Shown here in pieces: positions 8,989-16,633 of a DNA stretch of 42,945 nucleotides. Under the pieces are notes generated by a model that had not been told where the DNA came from, ran no database searches, and saw nothing but the letters and a program-made list of their open reading frames with translations. A program made the position numbers and the translations under genes. Numbering within the stretch: position 1 is the stretch's first letter; each line of letters starts with the position of its first letter. This DNA is from Parvularculaceae bacterium (GTDB taxonomy: Bacteria; Pseudomonadota; Alphaproteobacteria; Caulobacterales; Parvularculaceae): contig JACADZ010000046.1 in the NCBI GenBank assembly GCA_013389105.1, positions 1 through 42,945 of the forward strand. Reading direction: 5' to 3'.

Positions 8989-10416
8989 CTATTCCGCCGC
9001 GAGGAGGCGGGGCGCCGCGCGCAGCCTGTCCGCGATCTCCGCCGCCGCGCGCTTGCCGTCCGCGATCGCCCACACGACCAGCGAGGCGCCGCGAACCGCG
9101 TCGCCGGCCGCGTATACGCCGGGGAGCGAGGTCTCGAGCGAGCGCGTCATCGTCCTCAGCGTTCCCCGCGGCGTCCTTTGCAACTCCGGCGCGCCGAAGA
9201 GCGCCGGGAGGTCCTCGGGGTCGAATCCAAGGGCCTTGATGACGAGATCGGCCGGCAGCCGGAACTCCGATCCGGCGACCGGTTCGACCCCGGCGCGGCC
9301 GGAATCGTCCTTCGCGCCGATCTGCATACGGACGGCTTCGACTGCGGCGACGCGGCCGCCTTCGGAAATGATCGCCTTGGGCGCTGCGAGCCATTCGAAC
9401 CGGACGCCTTCCTCTTCGGCGTTCGCGGTTTCGCGCGCGGAACCCGGCATGTTGGCGCGGTCGCGGCGATAGAGGCAAATGACGGAAGCCGCGCCCTGGC
9501 GCACAGCGGTGCGCACGCAGTCCATCGCGGTGTCGCCGCCGCCGATGACCACGACGCGCTTGCCGGCGGCGTTGAGCGCGCCGCCGTCAAAGTCGGGGAC
9601 CCTGTCGCCGAAGCCCTTGCGGTTCGAGGCGACGAGGTAGTCGAGCGCGGGGACGACGCCCGCCGCCCCGTCCCCCGGGACGCCAAGTTCGCGGGCCGCA
9701 TAGGCGCCGGCGGCGATGAGGACGGCGTCGTGCCGCGCGCGGAGATCTTCGAGCGTCGCCTGCCGGCCCACTTCGAATTTGAGCCGGATGTCCGCTCCCG
9801 CCGCCTCGAGGCGCGCGACCCGCCGCGCGACGATTTTCTTGTCGAGCTTGAAATTGGGGATGCCGTAGACCAGCAGTCCGCCGGCGCGGTCATGCCGGTC
9901 GTAGATCACGACCTCGGCGCCGGCCTTGCGCAGGTCCTCCGCCGCGGCGAGGCCCGCGGGCCCCGCGCCGACGATCCCGACGGATTTCCCGAGGGTCGGC
10001 CCGACGGGGACCGGGCCGACCCAGCCCTCGGCGAAGGCGGTCTCGGTGATGAACTGTTCGATCGCCCCGATCGTCACCGTTCCGTGCCCGGACTTTTCAA
10101 TCACGCACGCGCCCTCGCACAGGCGGTCCTGCGGACAGATGCGGCCGCAGATCTCCGGCATGGGATTTGTGGCCGACGACAGGGCGTAGGCCTCCTCAAG
10201 CCGCCCTTCGGCCGCGAGCCGCAGCCAGTCCGGTATGTCGTTGGTGAGCGGGCAATGGTTCTGGCAGAACGGCACGCCGCACTGGCTGCAGCGCGAGGCC
10301 TGGGCGCGCGCCGCGGCGCGGTCGAAATCATGATAGATTTCGTCAAAGTCCTCTCGGCGGGCGAGGGCCGGCCGCCGGTCGGGCGGCCTGCGATCGAGGG
10401 CGGTGAATTTCAGCAT
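8989..10416 (-). CDS. gltD: glutamate synthase small subunit
   Basis: The 475-residue small subunit, which passes electrons from NADPH through FAD and iron-sulfur clusters to GltB. Cluster ligands are Cys43, 46, 51 and 55 and a second set Cys90, 94, 100 and 104. The FAD dinucleotide motif VGIVGAGPAGLA follows, then the NADPH motif VVVIGGGDTAMD. I placed the start at ATG 10416 (MLKFTALDRR); the frame stays open further upstream to 10548, but that stretch does not look like GltD and runs into AT-rich leader DNA. It is first in a gltDB operon. The upstream palindromes at 10543-10577 are candidate control sites. Confidence 0.96.
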   Translation of the reverse strand: MLKFTALDRRPPDRRPALARREDFDEIYHDFDRAAARAQASRCSQCGVPFCQNHCPLTNDIPDWLRLAAEGRLEEAYALSSATNPMPEICGRICPQDRLCEGACVIEKSGHGTVTIGAIEQFITETAFAEGWVGPVPVGPTLGKSVGIVGAGPAGLAAAEDLRKAGAEVVIYDRHDRAGGLLVYGIPNFKLDKKIVARRVARLEAAGADIRLKFEVGRQATLEDLRARHDAVLIAAGAYAARELGVPGDGAAGVVPALDYLVASNRKGFGDRVPDFDGGALNAAGKRVVVIGGGDTAMDCVRTAVRQGAASVICLYRRDRANMPGSARETANAEEEGVRFEWLAAPKAIISEGGRVAAVEAVRMQIGAKDDSGRAGVEPVAGSEFRLPADLVIKALGFDPEDLPALFGAPELQRTPRGTLRTMTRSLETSLPGVYAAGDAVRGASLVVWAIADGKRAAAEIADRLRAAPRLLAAE

Positions 10417-10542
10417 GAGCGGCCGGCGCAGTCTCCCTCCCCGGGGCCGCGGCGGCCGCTCAGGGTCGATTCGAGCACGAAACTCTGACGCCCTCGCCAT
10501 GGCTGCGCAAGCGATTTTTTGCTGCAGGCGCGAGAATAACAA

Positions 10543-10555
10543 TGCCAAAATGGCA
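10543..10555. promoter_or_regulatory. 13-bp palindrome in the gltD leader, LysR-type T-N11-A shape
   Basis: TGCCA-AAA-TGGCA is a perfect 5-3-5 inverted repeat lying 127 bases before the gltD start, in one of the few AT-rich patches of the window. The form T-N11-A with dyad arms matches the general LysR-regulator site. Which protein binds it is unknown, and no LysR gene lies nearby. Confidence 0.4.
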
Positions 10556-10556
10556 A

Positions 10557-10577
10557 ATTATGCTATTTTTGCATAAT
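10557..10577. promoter_or_regulatory. second inverted repeat in the gltD leader
   Basis: ATTATGC, a 7-base loop, then GCATAAT, directly beside the first palindrome. It may be a second operator half, a hairpin ending the upstream cyclase transcript, or part of the gltD promoter: the minus strand holds a CATAAT that resembles a -10 element. No clear -35 partner was found. Confidence 0.35.
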
Positions 10578-10649
10578 GTGATGACAGTATGGGCCGAATT
10601 CGGCGCATTGGAGGGCGACAAAATCCAGCGCCTCTTGTGCGCAGCAGCA

Positions 10650-11705
10650 TCAGCCGGTCAGTTGCCGGCCTGTCGCGGGCGGGTCCGGGGAAGGCGCCGA
10701 GACCACCTGATTGCGGCCGTTGCGCTTGGCTTCATAGAGGCCGGCGTCGGCGCGCTCGATCAGGCTTTCCGCGGAGTCGGAGGCGGCGAGCAGGGCGACG
10801 CCCATCGACATGGTGACGACGCCGAGATCCTCGTTCGTGCGCCGCTTCTTGAGGCGCCGCGATTCGATCGCGCGGCGGATGCGGTCCCCGAGCATGACCG
10901 CATTCTCGAGCGTGGTTCCGGGGAGGAGGAGGGCGAATTCCTCGCCGCCATATCGCGCGAGAATGTCCTGGCCTTTGGTGTTGGCGCTCATCACCTCCGC
11001 GACGAGCCTTAGCACCTGATCGCCGGTCTGGTGCCCCCACCGGTCGTTGAACGTCTTGAAATGGTCGACGTCGGCCATGATGAGCGCGAGCGGCTCATTG
11101 GCCTCCTGGCTCGCCAGCACCAGCTTGGCGATAGCGGCGTCGAAGGTCTTGCGGTTCTTGACCCCCGTGAGGGGGTCCTGCATCGCCTCCTGCTGGATGT
11201 GCTCGATGTTGCTGCGCAGGGACGCGACCTCAGTCGAGGTCTCGGCGAGGCGCTGTTCGAGCTTCTGGTTTTCTTCGCGTACGGACTTGGTGACGGCGAT
11301 GACGCCCTCGAGCAGCGCGCCGACTCCCGGATACTGTTCTGCAGACTGACGAAGCTGAGAAGAGAAGCGCTGCAGCTGCTCGCCGCGCTCGTGCGCGTTT
11401 TCGCCGGAACTTTCGATGAGATCGGTCAGGCTGATGATCTCGTTTTCGAAACGCTCGACGATGTCGATCACGTTTTTGGCGAGATCGGCGCGGATAATGT
11501 GGAAATTGTAGAATTCGTCGGCGTGGCTCTGCCTGATCCCGCCCTCGGCGAGGCGTTTCTGGATGTCGCGGGAGAGCGCCGGAATCCTGCCCTCGACATG
11601 CGCGAGCCAGACTTCGAAATTGCGCGGACTGGCCGCTAGGCCGAGGCCCTTCAACGCGGCGAGGGCCAGCTCGGCGTTCCGGTGCGATGCTTCAAGGCTG
11701 CGCAC
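10650..11705 (-). CDS. diguanylate cyclase, GGDEF domain, DgcB-like
   Basis: A 351-residue soluble protein that should make cyclic di-GMP from GTP. The N-terminal part (about 8-70, with SPRNFEVWLAHVEG) is the helical region common in alphaproteobacterial DgcB-like cyclases. A long helical or coiled-coil section follows (70-175), then the GGDEF domain (176-335) with active-site GGEEF at 253-257. The inhibitory I-site, normally RxxD five residues before the motif, reads KGQD (244-247), so product inhibition may be weakened. The start is GTG 11705, supported by AGGAGG at 11716-11721 with a 10-base gap. The promoter region carries a CtrA-type box. There is no transmembrane segment. Confidence 0.93.
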   Translation of the reverse strand: MRSLEASHRNAELALAALKGLGLAASPRNFEVWLAHVEGRIPALSRDIQKRLAEGGIRQSHADEFYNFHIIRADLAKNVIDIVERFENEIISLTDLIESSGENAHERGEQLQRFSSQLRQSAEQYPGVGALLEGVIAVTKSVREENQKLEQRLAETSTEVASLRSNIEHIQQEAMQDPLTGVKNRKTFDAAIAKLVLASQEANEPLALIMADVDHFKTFNDRWGHQTGDQVLRLVAEVMSANTKGQDILARYGGEEFALLLPGTTLENAVMLGDRIRRAIESRRLKKRRTNEDLGVVTMSMGVALLAASDSAESLIERADAGLYEAKRNGRNQVVSAPSPDPPATGRQLTG

Positions 11706-11734
11706 GATCCTCTAACCTCCTGCGCCCGTGCAGG

Positions 11735-11740
11735 GTTATA
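11735..11740 (-). promoter_or_regulatory. -10 element of the diguanylate cyclase promoter (TATAAC)
   Basis: TATAAC on the minus strand matches TATAAT at five of six positions. It predicts a start of transcription near 11728 and a leader of about 23 bases that contains the AGGAGG ribosome site. The -35 position, 17 bases upstream, falls in the middle of the CtrA-type box. Confidence 0.45.
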
Positions 11741-11750
11741 GGAAACGCGC

Positions 11751-11766
11751 GTTAAGGACGACCTAA
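11751..11766 (-). promoter_or_regulatory. candidate CtrA-binding site
   Basis: The minus strand reads TTAG-GTCGTCC-TTAAC, one mismatch from the CtrA consensus TTAA-N7-TTAAC. It is centred on the expected -35 region of a promoter whose -10 is TATAAC, the usual layout of CtrA-activated promoters. It lies in the short gap between the helicase stop and the cyclase start. This is a site match by eye; binding is inferred. Confidence 0.5.
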
Positions 11767-11790
11767 CCGGAATCGAAGGTCCGCGACGCG

Positions 11791-13194
<1,404 letters not shown>

Positions 13195-13524
13195 GGGGTC
13201 CTTTTGTCTGTTGGGGCCGGCGCGACATGCGACGGCGTCGGAAACGGGCGGGGTTGCTGATCCACGCCCCGTCGTTCCGCCACAGACAGACGATGCGTCT
13301 TTCGGGTGCTGCAATCCTTGGGCTGCGTCGTCTTAAGGTCCGCGACTTTGAACGGAGCCTGCGCGCGCTGCACTGCAACATCGCTCAGCTAGGCAGTTTC
13401 CCGAGAAAAGTCAATTCCTGGGCAGGATGGGATGCAACTAAGAATGACTTGCAAATTCGGCGGCGGTGTAGCAAATGAGAATTATTCGCAAAACCTTTAG
13501 GTCAACGTCGGAAGGGGAGAAACC
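13195..13524. other. 330-bp divergent intergenic region, helicase / TonB receptor
   Basis: No gene was found here. The left half is the helicase leader and must contain its promoter. The right end (about 13440-13500) is AT-rich and holds the Fur-type box. GGAAGGGGAG before ATG 13525 is the receptor's ribosome site. Helicase leaders in this class are sometimes long and regulated, but I could not identify a defined structure. Confidence 0.6.
13476..13490. promoter_or_regulatory. Fur-type iron box before the TonB receptor
   Basis: TGAGAAT-T-ATTCGCA fits the 7-1-7 Fur pattern (TGATAAT-N-ATTATCA), with six of seven dyad pairs intact. It is 34 bases before the receptor start, a position suited to repression by iron-loaded Fur or a Fur-like protein. 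Rhizobiales often use RirA or Irr instead, so the regulator is inferred. Confidence 0.5.
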
Positions 13525-15606
13525 ATGGGGAAAAGTCAGGCTTTGCGCGCGGGCGTCGCGGCGGCGGTCATGAGCGCCTCCGGCGCGTTCGCTCAGGAGA
13601 TCGTTCCGATCTCGGCCTGGGGCGGCGGCGACGAAGTCGTCGTGGAAGGGAAGCGCATCGACTATGGCGGAGGCTCATCCCGGACCGCGACCAAGACCGA
13701 CACGGACCTGATCGACATTCCCCAGTCGATCTCCTCGATCACCCGAGATGTCATCGACGACGCGGGCCTCAAAAGCATGGCGGACGTGCTGCGTTACGTC
13801 CCCGGCGCCTCGATGGGCCAGGGCGAGGGGCATCGCGACGCGCCGACCTTGCGCGGCAATGCATCGACAGCGGACTTCTTCATCGACGGCGTGCGCGACG
13901 ACGCTGAATATTTCCGCGATCTCTACAATGTGGAGCGCGTGGAGATTCTCAAAGGGCCGAACGCGATGATCTTCGGCCGCGGGGCCGGCGGCGGCCTCAT
14001 CAATCGGGTGACCAAGAGCGCCGATTTCGAGGACGTGCGCAACCTGCAGCTCAGGGGCGGGCAGTTCGGCATGATCCGCGGCGCCGCAGACGTCGGCGGC
14101 GGCGTTGCGGAGAACGTCGCGCTTCGCCTCAACGCGTTCTATGAGAACGCCGACAGCCATCGCGACCATGTCGGCTCGGAACTCTACGCCTTCAACCCGA
14201 CGGCGGCGGTCAGGCTCGGCGCGGAAACGACCTTCCGCCTCGCCTATGAACATTTCAGCGACGACCGCACCGTTGATCGCGGCGTGCCGTCGCAGAACGG
14301 GCTTCCCTACGACGGCGATCGCGACGCTTTTTTCGGAAATCCCGACCAGAGCTACGCCGAGTTTCAGCGTGACGCCGGAACTGCGACGCTGGAGCATGCC
14401 TTCGCGCCGGACCTGTCCGTCCGCAATCACCTTTCCTACGCGTCGAACGACAAGTTCTATTCCAACGTCTTTCCGTCGAGCGCGGTCAACAATGCGACCG
14501 GCAATGTGTCGATCCAGTCCTACCGCTCGTCGCAGCAGCGGCGGAACCTCTTCAACCAGACGGACCTCGTCTGGAAAGTGAAGACCGGCGCCGTCGCGCA
14601 CGCCTTGCTCCTCGGCGCCGAGTTTGGCGTTCAGAAGACCGACAATTTCCGCGCGCCAAACAACGCCGCCGGGATCGTCAATATCGCCACTCCGACCACC
14701 TTCGCTCCGGCGCCCGTCATCGGCGTGCAAAACGACAACCTTGTCGATCTCAAGGTCGCCGGCGTCTATCTTCAGAATCAGATCGAGCTCAACCGGTACG
14801 TGCAGCTGATCGGCGGCGTGCGGTTCGACCGGTTCGATCTCGAATTCGACGATCAGCGCGTCGGCGCGTCTGATTTCGAGCGCACGGACAACGTGGTTTC
14901 GCCCCGCGGCGGCGTCGTGATCAAGCCGACCGACAACGCCTCGCTCTATTTCAGTTACTCAAAGTCCTTCCTGCCGCAGTCGGGCGATCAGTTCAGCGCG
15001 CTTTCGGCGACGCTCGCAAATCTTGAGCCGGAGGAGTTCGAAAACCTCGAAGTCGGCGCGAAGTGGATCATCAATGAGCGCCTCGCCCTCTCGGCCGCGG
15101 TCTATCGGCTCGACCGCACGAATACCCGCGCGACCGACCCCGTGACGCTGCTTACGGTGCTGACCGGCGCGCAGCGGTCGAAGGGCTTCGAAGTCGAACT
15201 CGCCGGCTCGATCAACGACAAGTGGGACGTGCTCGCGGGCTACGCCTATCAGGACGCCGAGATCACGCGCGCAACCGCCGCCGCGCCGGCCGGCCGCAAC
15301 GTCCCCCTCGTGCCGCAGCAGTCCTTCTCCCTGTGGACCACCTATCGCGTGCTGCCGAAATTCCGGATCGGGGCCGGCGTCGTGCATCAGGCCGATCGCT
15401 TCGCCTCGATCAGCAATGCGGTCGTGCTCCCCGATTTCACGCGCATCGACGCCGCGGTCTTCTATGAGATCAGCGACAACCTCCAACTGCAGGTGAACGT
15501 CGAGAACCTCGCGAACGAGCTCTATTTCCCCACGGCGCACAATGACAACAACATTACGCCGGGCGCGCCGCGCTCGGTGCGGGCCGGGATCGAGCTGTCG
15601 TTCTGA
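13525..15606 (+). CDS. TonB-dependent siderophore receptor
   Basis: A 693-residue outer-membrane receptor that should import ferric siderophores with energy from TonB-ExbBD. A signal peptide ends near AFA|QE (residues 23/24). A TonB-box-like EVVVEG follows near residues 36-41, then the plug domain with LRYVPGASMGQG, FIDGVRDDAEYFRDLYN and RVEILKGPNAMIFGRG, and a beta-barrel ending in the terminal Phe of IELSF. The plug pattern resembles Fiu and other catecholate receptors, though ligand prediction is uncertain. ATG 13525 has a strong AGGGGAG ribosome site. No sigma/FecR pair or siderophore synthesis genes are adjacent; control is probably through the box at 13476-13490. Confidence 0.95.
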   Translation: MGKSQALRAGVAAAVMSASGAFAQEIVPISAWGGGDEVVVEGKRIDYGGGSSRTATKTDTDLIDIPQSISSITRDVIDDAGLKSMADVLRYVPGASMGQGEGHRDAPTLRGNASTADFFIDGVRDDAEYFRDLYNVERVEILKGPNAMIFGRGAGGGLINRVTKSADFEDVRNLQLRGGQFGMIRGAADVGGGVAENVALRLNAFYENADSHRDHVGSELYAFNPTAAVRLGAETTFRLAYEHFSDDRTVDRGVPSQNGLPYDGDRDAFFGNPDQSYAEFQRDAGTATLEHAFAPDLSVRNHLSYASNDKFYSNVFPSSAVNNATGNVSIQSYRSSQQRRNLFNQTDLVWKVKTGAVAHALLLGAEFGVQKTDNFRAPNNAAGIVNIATPTTFAPAPVIGVQNDNLVDLKVAGVYLQNQIELNRYVQLIGGVRFDRFDLEFDDQRVGASDFERTDNVVSPRGGVVIKPTDNASLYFSYSKSFLPQSGDQFSALSATLANLEPEEFENLEVGAKWIINERLALSAAVYRLDRTNTRATDPVTLLTVLTGAQRSKGFEVELAGSINDKWDVLAGYAYQDAEITRATAAAPAGRNVPLVPQQSFSLWTTYRVLPKFRIGAGVVHQADRFASISNAVVLPDFTRIDAAVFYEISDNLQLQVNVENLANELYFPTAHNDNNITPGAPRSVRAGIELSF

Positions 15607-15626
15607 ACCGGGGGTCGGGCGGCGCT

Positions 15627-16034
15627 TCAGCGAAGTCGGCTGCTTTCCAGGCGCGCAATGCGGTTTTGCCACAGGCAAAGGAGCGGCGTCACGACGAGCT
15701 CCATGACCAGCGCGAATGTCATGCCGGTCGAGGGCCGTCCTTCTAGGAGCAGGGAGACGAGGCGGGCGAGCCCGCCGCAGATCACCAGGGAGCCGAGAAG
15801 GCGCACCGAGACCGTCGCGCGCTCGATGCGCGGGATGACCGCGGCGAAGGTGACGCCGACGGCCAGCAGAAGTCCGGACAGATACCTGAAGTGGCTGTCG
15901 AAAGAGACCCCGGCCGGAACTTGCGAAAACCCCTCCGGGCCGGCGACGACGCCGGCGACGCCGCCCCCGATCGGAACAAGGCAGGCAAGGGCGATCGCGG
16001 CTTGCAGGGCGCGCCGCTCGGTTCGGTAGCTCAC
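15627..16034 (-). CDS. DUF4345 family membrane protein
   Basis: A 135-residue protein with four predicted membrane segments (about 10-31, 50-68, 79-98 and 105-123). The pattern SHFRYLSGLLLAVG in the second segment, then a Gly-Gly-Leu-Ala-Arg turn and an Glu-Leu-Val-Val-Thr-Pro end, matches DUF4345. The function of the family is unknown. It starts at GTG 16034, overlapping the acetyltransferase stop by four bases (GTGA), and is last in the peptidase operon. It converges on the TonB receptor gene with 20 bases between the stops. Confidence 0.85.
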   Translation of the reverse strand: MSYRTERRALQAAIALACLVPIGGGVAGVVAGPEGFSQVPAGVSFDSHFRYLSGLLLAVGVTFAAVIPRIERATVSVRLLGSLVICGGLARLVSLLLEGRPSTGMTFALVMELVVTPLLCLWQNRIARLESSRLR

Positions 16035-16633
16035 GGCTTCGCCCGGCGAGCGCTAACGAAGGCCCCCAGCCTGGCGTCGAGCCGCGCGGCGACGCCCGGC
16101 CACTCGCTCTTGAGCACGCTGAACCAGACCGTGTCGCGCAGCGAGGCGTCCGGCATCACCATGTGGGCGCGGTGGATCCCTTCGAAACGCGCGCCGAGTT
16201 TCTCGACCGCGCGCCATGACCTTGCGTTGAGCGCCGAAAGTTTGAGTTCAACGCGGTTCAGACCGAGGACGTCGAACGCGTGAGCGAACATCAGCCGCTT
16301 GCAGGACGGATTGACCGGTCCGGCCCACGCTTTCTTCGCATACCATGTCCAGCCGATTTCGATGCGCCTGTTCGGCGCTGAGTGCGCGAGATAGCTTGAT
16401 GAGCCAACCACTTCGCGGGTCGGCAGGTCGATCACGACGAAGGTCAGATCCTGCGGCTGCGCGCCAAGCCGCTGATCCATCCACGCATCGAAATTCTCAT
16501 TATGCTGATTGACCGACGCGAACCGCCACAGATCCGGGTCCGCGCCGGCCCGCCTTAGATCCTCGCGATGGCGCTCCTCGATCGGCTCGAGTCGCACGAA
16601 GGCGTTGGCGAGCGCGGCGCGGAGCAGGCTCAC
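16031..16633 (-). CDS. GNAT family N-acetyltransferase, RimJ/RimL-like
   Basis: A 200-residue GNAT acetyltransferase of the RimJ/RimL type, which transfers acetyl from acetyl-CoA to an amine. The beta-hairpin region VVGSSSYL, the strand RRIEIGWTWY (about 89-98) and the C-terminal NARSWRAVEKLGARFEG (136-152) are family hallmarks. The acceptor could be a protein N-terminus, an amino-sugar or a small amine, and sequence does not decide. It starts with GTG 16633 overlapping the peptidase stop (GTGA), and ends in a second GTGA overlap with the DUF4345 gene. Confidence 0.9.
   Translation of the reverse strand: MSLLRAALANAFVRLEPIEERHREDLRRAGADPDLWRFASVNQHNENFDAWMDQRLGAQPQDLTFVVIDLPTREVVGSSSYLAHSAPNRRIEIGWTWYAKKAWAGPVNPSCKRLMFAHAFDVLGLNRVELKLSALNARSWRAVEKLGARFEGIHRAHMVMPDASLRDTVWFSVLKSEWPGVAARLDARLGAFVSARRAKP

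Noticed and set aside
8977-10488. A 503-codon plus-strand frame across gltD
   Set aside because: Antisense to gltD, whose cysteine and dinucleotide motifs are intact.
10417-10548. A longer gltD starting at 10548
   Set aside because: The added residues do not resemble GltD and would make the palindromes at 10543-10577 overlap the start of coding sequence; ATG 10416 fits the family.
10552-10573. A sigma54 promoter before the cyclase or gltD
   Set aside because: TGG and TTGCA occur but the GG and GC pairs are 19 bases apart instead of 12.
10593-10604. Palindrome GCCGAATTCGGC
   Set aside because: Perfect, but 12 bases of this composition arise by chance in GC-rich DNA and it has no clear relation to a promoter or stop.
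13440-13524. A defined -35/-10 promoter for the TonB receptor
   Set aside because: TTGCAA at 13449 has no acceptable -10 at normal spacing, so only the Fur-type box is reported.
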